From JBDNBY01 sp039767595 (GTDB lineage Bacteria; Pseudomonadota; Alphaproteobacteria; Rhodobacterales; Rhodobacteraceae), in NCBI GenBank assembly GCA_039767595.1, contig JBDNBY010000152.1, forward strand, positions 1 to 12,367: a stretch of DNA of 12,367 nt, in the 5' to 3' direction. Below, in pieces: positions 1-7,257 of the stretch. The notes beneath the pieces are model-generated. The model made no database searches. It was given only the letters and a program-made list of their open reading frames with translations, and had not been told where the DNA came from. The position numbers and the translations under genes were made by a program. Every line of letters begins with the position of its first letter. Position 1 is the stretch's first letter.

Positions 1-1
1 C

Positions 2-544
2 CATGAAACCAGCGCTGCGGCGCTTGGTTGGGCGCTCTATCTCGCGACCCTTGATCCCGAGTGGCAGGATCAATTGGCGCAAGACGCGCAACATCTAGAG
101 GCGGGACGCTCGCCCAAAGCCCTGCAGATCACCGCGCATTTCAAAGAGACCTTGCGCCTTTATCCCCCTGTGCCGATGATGGTGCGTACGGTGCAAGCCC
201 CGCAAATTTTTCGTAAAAGGTCGGTCAATGTGGGGGCGCAAATTGTGATCAGCCCATGGCATCTCCATCGTCATGATCGCATTTGGAAAGATCCGCATCA
301 CTTTGATCCCAAACGGTTTTTGACGCCCGAGACAAAAGAGGCGCAGCGCAAAGCCTATGTCCTATTTTCAAAAGGGCCGCGCGTGTGCCCCGGGGCTCAT
401 TTTGCAATGACCGAAGGGGTTGTTATGCTTGCCGGCGTTTTGAAAGCCTATCGCGTCACTGCCGTGGGGGATCCGCCGATCCCCATGGCGCATCTCACAG
501 TGCGCAGCCGCGATGGGATTTATTTAACATTTGAGCCGCGATAG
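2..544 (+). CDS. Cytochrome P450, C-terminal fragment (5' end outside window)
   Basis: Heme-thiolate monooxygenase; substrate cannot be told from the fragment. The reading frame is open from base 2 and continues off the left edge, so about 180 of a usual 400-460 residues are present. The fragment opens with HETSAAALGW, which is the second half of the I-helix oxygen-binding motif (A/G-G-x-x-T). The K-helix ExxR follows as KETLR (about base 143-157) with the usual LYPPVP after it. The heme-binding loop FSKGPRVCPG follows, with the axial cysteine codon at 386-388. The body WHLHRHDRIWKDP and FDPKRF is the standard P450 meander region. A TTG at 74 could be mistaken for a start, but it lies inside the conserved I-helix/J region, so the gene is simply truncated by the window. 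The stop is 4 bp from the stop of the convergent CorB-like gene, with no terminator between. Family assignment is firm; function is unknown. Confidence 0.95.
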   Translation, partial: HETSAAALGWALYLATLDPEWQDQLAQDAQHLEAGRSPKALQITAHFKETLRLYPPVPMMVRTVQAPQIFRKRSVNVGAQIVISPWHLHRHDRIWKDPHHFDPKRFLTPETKEAQRKAYVLFSKGPRVCPGAHFAMTEGVVMLAGVLKAYRVTAVGDPPIPMAHLTVRSRDGIYLTFEPR

Positions 545-548
545 CGCG

Positions 549-1838
549 TTATTTCAGGGGGCGAATGCCCAGTTGCGTGATGCGGTTGCCGTCTCGTTCT
601 AACACTTGGAAGCGCATTCCATGGAAGACGAAAATCTGCCCTTCGCTTGGGATCGCTTGCGCTTCGTGGATGACGAGGCCGGCCATGGTATTGGCAAGAT
701 CGTCGGGCAAAGTCCACTCCATCGCGCGGTTCACATCACGGATTGTCATGGCCCCATCGATTTTTATCGTGCCATCGGGATCCGCATTAAGGGGCTTGGG
801 CAGGTCGGGATCAAATTCATCGGTGATTTCGCCGACGATTTCCTCGAGGATATCCTCGAGAGTGATCAGCCCTTGTAAGGCGCCATATTCATCAACAACC
901 AAGGCAAAATGCGCCCGTCGTTTGAGGAATTCGCGCATTTGATCATCCAGCATCGTCGTATCTGGGATGAAATAGGCGGGCTTGATCACGTCGTTGATGT
1001 CAAAGTGATCTAGGCTTGTGGCTGACATGTCGGCCTCTTCCCAAGTGCGGTGAATGTGGCGCAGCAAGTCCTTGGCATGGATGACGCCAATGATGTTTTC
1101 TGCGTTGCCTTGGAACACAGGCATCCGGGTGTGATTGCTATTGAGGCATTGGCGCAGCACGGTTTCGGGTGTGTCCTGCGCGTTGATCATCTCAATATTC
1201 GAGCGGTGAAGCATAATTTCCTCGACCGTGCGTTCGCTCAAATCCAAGGCGCCCATGATCCGATCGCGATCTTCTTTTTCAACGATGCCTTCGGAATGAC
1301 CAAGAGAGAGGGCGCCAGCGATTTCCTCTTTGAAGGCAAGGATATGGGCATCTGGATTTGTATCCACGCCAAACATCCGCAACAAAAGCCGCACAAAGGC
1401 CCGCACGGCCCCCACAATCGGGGCAAAGATCAAAATGATCAATTTGATTGGCGCCGACACTCGGGCAGCGGCCGTCTCGGCATTGGTGATGGCGTAGGTT
1501 TTTGGTAAAACTTCGGCAAAGATCAAAACCAAAAAGGTCATCACAAGCGTCGCCAAGGCCACGCCGCTTTCGCCAAAGAGGCGGGTAAAGAGGGCGGTGG
1601 CCAGTGAGGTCGCCAAGATGTTGACCATGTTATTGCCCAATAGAACTGAGCCGATCAACCGTTCGCTATCTTCTGTAATATCAAGGGCGCGCTGTGCGTT
1701 GCGACTGCCTTTATCGGCCATCGTGCGTAGTTTACCGCGCGAGGCCGCCGTGAGGGCCGTTTCAGATCCAGAAAAGAATGCAGAGAGCACAACAAGACAC
1801 GCAATCGCGCCTGCTGATATCATAAATGCTGTGTCCAT
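549..1838 (-). CDS. CNNM/CorB-type (HlyC/CorC family) membrane protein with CBS pair
   Basis: Integral membrane protein of the CNNM/CorB group, 429 residues, a normal length. Related proteins are implicated in Mg2+ (or Co2+) efflux or homeostasis; the old hemolysin label is historical. Residues 1-200 are the DUF21/CNNM transmembrane domain: hydrophobic segments near 7-28, 63-85, 93-113 and 131-152, with family motifs FSGSETALTA (22-31), LGNN (67-70) and AEVLPKT (108-114). Two CBS motifs follow (about 205-262 and 275-335), ending in the conserved LEDILEEIVGEI stretch (327-338); in CorB/CNNM the CBS pair binds Mg-ATP. The C-terminal CorC_HlyC domain covers about 352-427. The ATG at 1838 has a GAGG about 11 bases upstream; an ATG five codons downstream is a possible alternative. 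It lies 33 bp after xerD on the same strand and is probably the last gene of that operon. Family is sure; the transported ion is inferred. Confidence 0.93.
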   Translation of the reverse strand: MDTAFMISAGAIACLVVLSAFFSGSETALTAASRGKLRTMADKGSRNAQRALDITEDSERLIGSVLLGNNMVNILATSLATALFTRLFGESGVALATLVMTFLVLIFAEVLPKTYAITNAETAAARVSAPIKLIILIFAPIVGAVRAFVRLLLRMFGVDTNPDAHILAFKEEIAGALSLGHSEGIVEKEDRDRIMGALDLSERTVEEIMLHRSNIEMINAQDTPETVLRQCLNSNHTRMPVFQGNAENIIGVIHAKDLLRHIHRTWEEADMSATSLDHFDINDVIKPAYFIPDTTMLDDQMREFLKRRAHFALVVDEYGALQGLITLEDILEEIVGEITDEFDPDLPKPLNADPDGTIKIDGAMTIRDVNRAMEWTLPDDLANTMAGLVIHEAQAIPSEGQIFVFHGMRFQVLERDGNRITQLGIRPLK

Positions 1839-1871
1839 GGATGCCGTGTCCTCGTGTAGTATCGTGTTGTC

Positions 1872-2780
1872 TTATGTGTGCGCGAGCGGATGATGTTTAA
1901 AGACAAGCTCGCGCAAATGTTCGTCTAACACTTTGGTGTAGATTTCCGTTGTCGCAATATCTGCATGACCCAGCATCATTTGTATAGCACGTAAATCCGC
2001 GCCGCCGGCCAATAAATGCGTAGCAAAGGAATGACGAAGAGCGTGCGGGCTGACCGCATCGGGATCAAGCCCTGCGGCCAGAGCGAGCTTTTTTAAAAAC
2101 AAAAAGACAGATTGCCGTGTTATGTGGCCCTGCTTGGCGGATGAGGGAAAAAAGAATTTCTGATCGCTTTGCGCGGGATGGGCGATGGCGACCCATGCGC
2201 GGATCGCCTGTTGCGCGGGTTCGGACAAGGGGACCAGTCGATCTTTGCCGCCCTTACCGCGCACCATGATCATATCTGGATGCGCCTTGAGTGCCGACAG
2301 GGGCAAGGTGACCAGCTCACTGATCCGCATGCCTGTGGCGTAAAGCAGATGCAGCACAGTTAAGTTTCGTAGCTGCTCCCGCTCGCTGCGGCCTAATGTG
2401 CGGGCGGTCTCAAAAAGTCTTTCAACCTCTTCGATGCGCAGCGCTTTGGGCGTCGAGGGCTTTTGGCGCACAGCCTTGATTTTGAGGCTGGGGTTGTGAT
2501 CAAGGATGCCCTCGTCAAAGACAAAGCGATAGAATTGCTTGATCGCAGACAGGCGCCGCGCCTGCGTACTGGCCGCGAGGCCTTGAGCGTCAAGGCCTTT
2601 GATATAGGCCATGATATCGTCGCGCTCTGCGGTCATGAGCCCAAAGGATCGCGTACTCAAATAGGCGGTGTAATCCTTCAGATCGCGCGCATATGCCTCG
2701 AGTGTATTGCGGCTGCTACCCAGTTCTGCGGCACAGGCATCTAAGAAGTGACTAACGTGGTGCAAATCAGATAGGGCCAT
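1872..2780 (-). CDS. xerD: Site-specific tyrosine recombinase XerD
   Basis: Tyrosine recombinase that, with XerC, resolves chromosome dimers at dif near the terminus during cell division; cytoplasmic, acting with FtsK. Length is 302 residues, typical for XerC/XerD. The N-terminal SAM-like core-binding domain spans about 6-95 (SRNTLEAYARDL, RRLSAIKQFYRF). The catalytic domain spans about 112-295 and carries the full set: R152 in GMRISEL, K176 in RGKGGKDR, H246 and R249 in HALRHSFATHLL, H272 in LGHADI, and the nucleophile Y281 in TEIYTKV. XerD rather than XerC is chosen on overall resemblance; no dif site or integron/phage context is present, and this looks like the housekeeping enzyme rather than a mobile-element integrase. 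Its ATG directly abuts the TAA of the upstream secreted-protein gene with no base between, which suggests coupled translation. Confidence 0.93.
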   Translation of the reverse strand: MALSDLHHVSHFLDACAAELGSSRNTLEAYARDLKDYTAYLSTRSFGLMTAERDDIMAYIKGLDAQGLAASTQARRLSAIKQFYRFVFDEGILDHNPSLKIKAVRQKPSTPKALRIEEVERLFETARTLGRSEREQLRNLTVLHLLYATGMRISELVTLPLSALKAHPDMIMVRGKGGKDRLVPLSEPAQQAIRAWVAIAHPAQSDQKFFFPSSAKQGHITRQSVFLFLKKLALAAGLDPDAVSPHALRHSFATHLLAGGADLRAIQMMLGHADIATTEIYTKVLDEHLRELVFKHHPLAHT

Positions 2781-4319
2781 TTAGCGCGCGTCCAATATCG
2801 TCAGCTGCGCGGCAATGCGCGATGCATGATCCGAGAGGCCCATGGCCCGGAGCTGTCTGAGGCTTTGGTTAAGTGCGTAAATGTCACCATTTTCCCCGTT
2901 GGACAATTGAATGAGCGCTTGGGCAATTTCTGGACCTGTTGCAGCTTGGGGTAAGACTGGGGTGCTCAGGGCGTGCCAAATGGCTGCGGCCAGTGGATCA
3001 GATGCCTGAAAGGGGGCTGCGGCTTGGATATTTTGCGCGAGAACGGCAACGGCAAAGGCAAGGCGCGGCTGTTGCGTCGAGGGGATGGCCGCGCGATCAA
3101 CCGTTTGAGGGTGGGCCAAAAGCATCAATTCGATCCATAACGGATCGCGCGCAATACGTGCGTCGCGGCTCAAATCCAAAGCGTAGGCGACTTCAGCAAG
3201 TAACAGCCGATCGCCCGTGCGTGCAAATATCGCATGCGCATCGTGCAGAGCGTCGACGCGATTGCCGCCGATCGCGGCGTCTAAGCGTTGCACCGCAGCC
3301 GCCCGATCCCAAACGCCGCCCGATGCCGATGGTTTGCGCGCTGTGTAGTGTTGTAACAAAGCGTTGCCGCTGACCACACCTGCATGGGCCAGTTTTTCGG
3401 CCGCCTCAATCTGAAGCTTCCAGCCTGTGCGACCATTGAGATATGGCCATTGATACGGTGTCGGTGCATCCGCAAGAAATGGCGTGGCGCCAAGGCTTGC
3501 GACCAATTGAAAACGAATAGGTGTGAGTTGATCAATGCCAAGCGTGGGCGCAGGCGCGGTATCGGCGTATTCGGGATCCATGAATTGCCACATCAATTCA
3601 AGATCCACATCAGACAAGAGATCAAGCGCCTCAGAGGTGATTAAGAGCAGCTCGGCCTCGTGCCAATTTTTCGTCACAGCGTGACAATAGATTTCAACCA
3701 ATCGATCCTCTTCGTGCCCTAAGGCATCGGCCGTGATCGCCGCCGTACACTCGCGTGGTGCGGGGCCGCGGATCAATGCAATGTCAAGCGCGAGCCGGAT
3801 CAATCGGTCATCGTTGTATTCGGACGCCAATGATATCAGAGCGGCCGCCGCCTCGAGTGCCCCCAGATCCACCAACTTCTCAATGCGCGCGATGAACAGA
3901 GGGACTGTATCGAACACTCGATCGGCGTCATTTTCCGCCATCAATAGAGCCGCGAGTAACAGATTTGCCTCTTTCGACTTCAGCTTTGGAACACGTGGCA
4001 GAATTCTCGCCGCGTGCGCAATCTGTGTGGAGGGCCACAAATCAGAGGGCAATCGTGCCGTTTGTGCGGTGATGAGACCCGCGGCGTTAATGTTATAATC
4101 CGTCAGTGCGCCTGTCGTGACCGCGATCGGCAAGGCAAAGCCACTCTTTGCCCCAAGTGCGCCGCTCTCTTCGTCCTCATTTGCGATCTGACGTGTCGGG
4201 GGTTCTATAAGCCAATCGATGGCGGCCAGCGGTTCTGCGGATTGGGCGGCGCTCGCCCAAAATATTGCGAGGCCAACGCCCAATTGAAGCCAAGCGGTGC
4301 GGGGCCGATTCAAACTCAT
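2781..4319 (-). CDS. Secreted alanine-rich protein of unknown function (512 aa)
   Basis: I do not recognise a named family. The N-terminus MSLNRPRTAWLQLGVGLAIF is a typical Sec signal peptide with a likely cleavage after AQSA (28/29), so the mature protein should be periplasmic or otherwise exported. The rest is rich in Ala and Leu with regularly spaced helix-like stretches (for example 117-165, 205-235, 310-330 and 370-395), which suggests an alpha-solenoid or TPR-like fold without clear TPR consensus. Two cysteines (C191, C212) lie on adjacent predicted helices and could form a disulfide. No catalytic motif is evident. The start overlaps the stop of the 48-residue membrane-peptide gene by ATGA (4316-4319), and the stop abuts the xerD start, so the three are almost certainly cotranscribed. 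It is a real gene: it has a signal peptide, long uninterrupted coding sequence and tight operon packing. Function is unknown; a structural or envelope role is only a guess. Confidence 0.85.
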   Translation of the reverse strand: MSLNRPRTAWLQLGVGLAIFWASAAQSAEPLAAIDWLIEPPTRQIANEDEESGALGAKSGFALPIAVTTGALTDYNINAAGLITAQTARLPSDLWPSTQIAHAARILPRVPKLKSKEANLLLAALLMAENDADRVFDTVPLFIARIEKLVDLGALEAAAALISLASEYNDDRLIRLALDIALIRGPAPRECTAAITADALGHEEDRLVEIYCHAVTKNWHEAELLLITSEALDLLSDVDLELMWQFMDPEYADTAPAPTLGIDQLTPIRFQLVASLGATPFLADAPTPYQWPYLNGRTGWKLQIEAAEKLAHAGVVSGNALLQHYTARKPSASGGVWDRAAAVQRLDAAIGGNRVDALHDAHAIFARTGDRLLLAEVAYALDLSRDARIARDPLWIELMLLAHPQTVDRAAIPSTQQPRLAFAVAVLAQNIQAAAPFQASDPLAAAIWHALSTPVLPQAATGPEIAQALIQLSNGENGDIYALNQSLRQLRAMGLSDHASRIAAQLTILDAR

Positions 4320-4462
4320 TGGGTGAATGTCACCGTCAGAATTTGCGCAGTTTGCTCTGGCGCCATAGTATAGCCAAAGTAAGGGCCAATATAGGAAAAC
4401 CCGACAAGCCCGATAAAGCCTGCAACACTGAGAAAAACAAATATCTTGAAGATGGTTTTCAT
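4316..4462 (-). CDS. Small single-pass membrane or secreted peptide (48 aa)
   Basis: A short gene not covered by any longer frame. The minus strand reads MKTIFKIFVFLSVAGFIGLV, then a short tail with GFSYIGPYFGY and a polar end finishing in TVTFTQ. Residues 4-25 are strongly hydrophobic after a basic start (K2, K6), so it is either a single-pass inner-membrane peptide or an uncleaved signal anchor. Its TGA overlaps the ATG of the secreted 512-residue protein gene (ATGA, 4316-4319), the classic arrangement for translational coupling. There are two adjacent ATG codons; AGG lies 3 bases before the first (4465) and 6 before the second (4462), so I favour the second. A good promoter candidate sits directly upstream. 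I know no family name. Support comes from the start signals, the overlap and the composition, not from homology. Confidence 0.72.
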   Translation of the reverse strand: MKTIFKIFVFLSVAGFIGLVGFSYIGPYFGYTMAPEQTAQILTVTFTQ

Positions 4463-4491
4463 CATTGACCTATATTTTTGTCCCTTTTCCT

Positions 4492-4520
4492 AACATAGAA
4501 AACTTTGGACGTCTTGTCAT
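4492..4520 (-). promoter_or_regulatory. Predicted promoter of the small peptide-secreted protein-xerD-corB operon
   Basis: On the minus strand a -35 box ATGACA (4515-4520, five of six matches to TTGACA) is followed by exactly 17 bases and a -10 box TATGTT (4492-4497, four of six matches to TATAAT). Transcription would begin near 4485, leaving a leader of about 20 bases that holds the AGG in front of the 48-residue gene. Prediction by consensus match only. Confidence 0.5.
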
Positions 4521-4532
4521 TGGTTTTAAAAT
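4505..4532 (+). promoter_or_regulatory. Possible promoter of the aroK-aroB operon
   Basis: A weak -35 candidate TTGGAC (4505-4510), 16 bases, then TAAAAT (4527-4532, five of six to TATAAT). Transcription would start near 4539, only about 11 bases before the aroK ATG. It overlaps the promoter of the divergent operon. The -35 match is poor, so this is tentative. Confidence 0.3.
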
Positions 4533-4549
4533 AATGGCATGACATTGAT

Positions 4550-5104
4550 ATGAAAATAGCATTAAAGAATACGATCGTCATGGTTGGCATGATGGGCGCC
4601 GGTAAAACGGCCATTGGGCGCAGCTTGGCCCAAAAACTGGGCGTGCCATTTTTGGATTGTGACGAAGAAATTGTCACCGCGGCCAATATGGAAATTCCCG
4701 AGATATTCTCAAAATTTGGCGAAACGTTTTTCCGCGACAAAGAAAGCCGCGTTCTGGGGCGTTTATTAGAGCGGGCGCCGTGCATCGTCTCGACCGGAGG
4801 CGGGGCGTTTATTCAGCCACAAAACCGCGATTTGATTGCGCACAGCGCGACGTCAGTATGGCTCAAGGCGGATATTGATTTGCTCTGGTCACGTGTTCAA
4901 GGGCGCAGCACGCGGCCACTGCTCAATGAGCCGGAACCGCGTGTTAAATTAGAGACGCTTTATGCGGGCCGTGAAAATTACTATGCCATGGCCGATGTTA
5001 CGGTTCAAAGCACGGCTGAGGATAGTATTGAGACCATGACCCAGCGTGTTTGCGATGTGCTGGTTGAGAATGGCACATTGGCCCTAAGGCCAGCGAAAGG
5101 ATAG
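4550..5104 (+). CDS. aroK: Shikimate kinase
   Basis: Phosphorylates shikimate to shikimate 3-phosphate with ATP, the fifth step of chorismate synthesis; cytoplasmic. Length is 184 residues, normal for AroK. Walker A is GMMGAGKT (13-20); the Mg/shikimate-binding aspartates are in FLDCDEEI (D36, D38); shikimate-binding R62 is in FFRDKE; the glycine triplet is STGGG (81-85); the lid carries R122 in STRPLL; and R141 precedes NYY. The ATG at 4550 is chosen because it leaves the usual short lead (about a dozen residues) before the P-loop and because an in-frame stop (4532-4534) lies just upstream with no other start between. No Shine-Dalgarno sequence is visible before it, and the leader appears very short, so initiation may be leaderless or depend on A-rich context. 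It is followed after 3 bp by aroB. Confidence 0.96.
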   Translation: MKIALKNTIVMVGMMGAGKTAIGRSLAQKLGVPFLDCDEEIVTAANMEIPEIFSKFGETFFRDKESRVLGRLLERAPCIVSTGGGAFIQPQNRDLIAHSATSVWLKADIDLLWSRVQGRSTRPLLNEPEPRVKLETLYAGRENYYAMADVTVQSTAEDSIETMTQRVCDVLVENGTLALRPAKG

Positions 5105-5107
5105 CGA

Positions 5108-6223
5108 ATGGAAACGGTCCACGTTGATTTGGGCGAACGCAGCTATGATATTCATATCGGCGCAGGCCTCCTGAGCCAAGCGGGCGGCTATATTCGTGGC
5201 TTTACCGCGCAAAAGATTGCTGTGATCGCCGATGAAACCGTGGCGGACTTGCATGGACAGGTTTTACTCGAGAGTTGCGCGGCGGCGGGGCTGGAAGTTG
5301 TTCTTAAAACAATTCCCTCTGGTGAGACGAGCAAATCATTCGAGCAGCTACAAGATGTCTGCGACTTTCTCTTATCCGAACGGTTGGAACGGCAATCGAT
5401 TGTGGTGGCCTTTGGCGGCGGTGTGATTGGGGATTTGGTGGGCTTTGCGGCGGCGATTGTGCGGCGGGGTTTGCGATTTATTCAAATTCCAACGACGCTT
5501 TTGGCTCAGGTCGATAGCTCGGTTGGCGGTAAGACGGGGATCAACACGCGTCATGGCAAAAACCTCATTGGCGCCTTTCATCAGCCAAGCCTTGTTTTGG
5601 CGGATGTGTCCGTGTTGCAAACGTTGGAGATCCGCGATTTTCTCGCCGGCTATGGCGAAGTGGCGAAGTATGGCCTCTTGGGGGATGAAGCGTTTTTTGA
5701 ATGGCTTGAACGCAATGGGCCAGCCTTGCGGGATGGGGATGAGGCGCTGCGCATTGAGGCGATCACGCGCTCATGCCAGATGAAAGCCGACATTGTGATG
5801 CGCGACGAAACCGAACAAGGGGATCGCGCCCTGTTGAATTTGGGGCATACGTTTTGTCATGCGCTTGAGGCGGCAACGGGGTATTCGGATCGCCTTCTTC
5901 ACGGAGAGGGCGTTGCGATTGGCTGTGCTTTAGCCTTTGAAACCTCGGCGCGGTTGGGCCTATGTTCACAAGAGACGCCAAGCCGCGTGCGCGCGCATTT
6001 TGCGCAAATGGGACAAAAGAACGATCTTCGGGATATCGAAGGGGATTTACCGTCCGCCAGTGCCTTGGTTGAACTGATGTACCAAGATAAAAAAGTGTCG
6101 GGCGGCGCGATTAAGTTCATTATGGCGCGCGATATTGGACAGGCGTTTGTCACCAAAGATGTTGATATGGCTGTTGTTGAACATGTGTTGAGCGATGCTT
6201 TAGCGGAACGAGATCTGTCATGA
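5108..6223 (+). CDS. aroB: 3-Dehydroquinate synthase
   Basis: Converts DAHP to 3-dehydroquinate, the second step of the shikimate pathway, using NAD+ and a divalent metal (usually Zn2+ or Co2+); cytoplasmic. Length is 371 residues, typical. Visible motifs are the NAD-binding FGGGVIGDLVGFAA (102-115), IPTTLLAQVDSSVGGKTGIN (127-146), HGKNLIGAFHQP (149-160), and the three metal ligands E184 in GYGEVAKYG, H247 in NLGHTFCHALEA and H265 in HGEGVAIG. DKKV (327-330) matches the conserved C-terminal lysine region. AAGGA 7 bases before the ATG supports the start. It follows aroK by 3 bp and overlaps the next gene by ATGA, so the operon is tight. Nothing is missing or broken. Confidence 0.97.
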   Translation: METVHVDLGERSYDIHIGAGLLSQAGGYIRGFTAQKIAVIADETVADLHGQVLLESCAAAGLEVVLKTIPSGETSKSFEQLQDVCDFLLSERLERQSIVVAFGGGVIGDLVGFAAAIVRRGLRFIQIPTTLLAQVDSSVGGKTGINTRHGKNLIGAFHQPSLVLADVSVLQTLEIRDFLAGYGEVAKYGLLGDEAFFEWLERNGPALRDGDEALRIEAITRSCQMKADIVMRDETEQGDRALLNLGHTFCHALEAATGYSDRLLHGEGVAIGCALAFETSARLGLCSQETPSRVRAHFAQMGQKNDLRDIEGDLPSASALVELMYQDKKVSGGAIKFIMARDIGQAFVTKDVDMAVVEHVLSDALAERDLS

Positions 6224-6744
6224 CGCTCACACTTACAGATATGCCGGTCTCTTCAGATGATCTTTTAACGCGGCTGCGCGATCATGGGATTTCCTTTAAT
6301 CTGTTCGAGCACGAGCCGCTGCGCACCGTGGAGGATGCCAAGCTTGTTCAATCTCATATGGACCCCAACGGGACAGGGTTTCATATTAAAAATCTGTATT
6401 TACGCGACGCGAAAAAACGAAATGTTCTTGTCAGTTTAGAGCAAGACCAAAGTGTTGATCTCAAGGCATTGGCCAAACAGATTGAAACAGGCAAACTGTC
6501 GTTTGGCTCTGCTGATCGATTGATGGAATATTTGGGTGTTTTGCCAGGGGCCGTGTCACCTTTAACGATGGTGACGGGTGCCGCCACTGGGGTCACCGCA
6601 TATCTTGATCGCCGCATGCGCGCGGCGTGTGCTGTCTACATGCATCCGTTGATCAACACGCGCAGCATTGTGATGAGCGGCACCGATTTAGAGAAAACTC
6701 TAACACTTTTCGGAGCCGCCCCAATTTGGATTGATTTCCCTTAA
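6220..6744 (+). CDS. YbaK/ProX-type prolyl-tRNA editing (deacylase) domain protein
   Basis: Freestanding editing domain of the prolyl-tRNA synthetase associated family (PrdX/ProXp-ala/YbaK superfamily). Members hydrolyse mischarged tRNA, mostly Ala-tRNA(Pro) for ProXp-ala, and so protect proline codons; cytoplasmic. Length is 174 residues, normal for the PrdX/ProXp-ala type. Matching motifs are HEPLRTVEDA (31-40), the catalytic-lysine region HIKNLYLRD (K57), DLKALAKQI with LSFGSADRLMEYLGVLPGAVSP (93-114), and the late HP and N of MHPLINT (141-147). The start overlaps the aroB stop by 4 bases, implying translational coupling. I assign the superfamily firmly; the exact substrate (Ala- versus Cys-tRNA(Pro)) is inferred from length and motif style. 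The stop overlaps the stop of the convergent ssb gene. Confidence 0.88.
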   Translation: MTLTLTDMPVSSDDLLTRLRDHGISFNLFEHEPLRTVEDAKLVQSHMDPNGTGFHIKNLYLRDAKKRNVLVSLEQDQSVDLKALAKQIETGKLSFGSADRLMEYLGVLPGAVSPLTMVTGAATGVTAYLDRRMRAACAVYMHPLINTRSIVMSGTDLEKTLTLFGAAPIWIDFP

Positions 6745-7253
6745 AACGGAATTTCGTCGTCTAAATCACGCGACGGGGCAGGTGCTGCAGCGCTGGGTTG
6801 ATTATAGCCGTCATCATAGGGCGCAGGGCTGTTATTGTCAGCGCCGCCGCCATATCCACCGCCAGAACCACCACCGTAGCCGCCGCCACCTTGGTCGTTG
6901 CTGCGTCCATCGAGCAAGGTCAATGTACCTGTGTAGGGGCGCAAGACGACTTCTGTTGTATATCGATCTTGGCCGGATTGATCTTGCCATTTGCGTGTCT
7001 CTAACTGGCCTTCGATATAGACTTTTGAACCTTTGCGCAGGTACTGCTCAGCGATTTTTGCAACGGGCTCTGAGAAAATGGCCACGCTGTGCCATTCTGT
7101 ACGTTCGCGGCGCTCGCCTGTGTTGCGGTCTTTCCACGATTCCGATGTTGCGATGCGCAAATTGCACACTTTGCCGCCATTGGCAAAGCTGCGCACTTCG
7201 GGGTCGCGGCCAAGATTGCCGACGATAATCACTTTATTAACTGAACCTGCCAT
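6741..7253 (-). CDS. ssb: Single-stranded DNA-binding protein
   Basis: Coats single-stranded DNA in replication, recombination and repair and recruits partner proteins by its C-terminal tip; usually a homotetramer. The 170-residue product starts MAGSVNKVIIVGNLGRDPEVR, the classic SSB opening, and the OB fold runs to about residue 112 with conserved RTEWH (51-55) and KWQDQSGQDRYTTEVV (88-103). A glycine-rich linker (about 122-137) follows, then a Pro/Ala stretch and the acidic tip DLDDEIPF. The frame extends 16 codons upstream to 7301, but the true start is 7253: AGGAGG lies 6 bases before it and the SSB consensus begins there. The stop TAA is within the TTAA shared with the convergent prolyl-tRNA editing gene. 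Confidence 0.96.
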   Translation of the reverse strand: MAGSVNKVIIVGNLGRDPEVRSFANGGKVCNLRIATSESWKDRNTGERRERTEWHSVAIFSEPVAKIAEQYLRKGSKVYIEGQLETRKWQDQSGQDRYTTEVVLRPYTGTLTLLDGRSNDQGGGGYGGGSGGGYGGGADNNSPAPYDDGYNQPSAAAPAPSRDLDDEIPF

Positions 7254-7257
7254 GTTG

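Noticed and set aside
74..76. TTG at 74 as start of a short P450-like gene
   Set aside because: The frame is open to base 2 and already encodes the I-helix HETSAAALGW, so the gene continues off the left edge.
843..860. Perfect 18-bp palindrome CTCGAGGATATCCTCGAG
   Set aside because: It lies inside the CorB-like gene and encodes the conserved LEDILE stretch; the symmetry follows from the repeated Leu-Glu codons on either side of Asp-Ile. No sign of a binding site.
1050..1508. 152-codon plus-strand frame opposite the CorB-like gene
   Set aside because: It is the antisense shadow of well-conserved CorB-like coding sequence, with no start signals and no recognisable protein.
1872..2780. Tyrosine recombinase as a mark of an integrated mobile element
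   Set aside because: Length, motifs and operon context fit housekeeping XerD; no attachment sites, tRNA, phage or transfer genes are nearby.
6838..6890. Imperfect repeat rich in ccgcca/ccaccg as a possible tandem repeat element
   Set aside because: It encodes the glycine-rich linker of SSB; low complexity is normal there.
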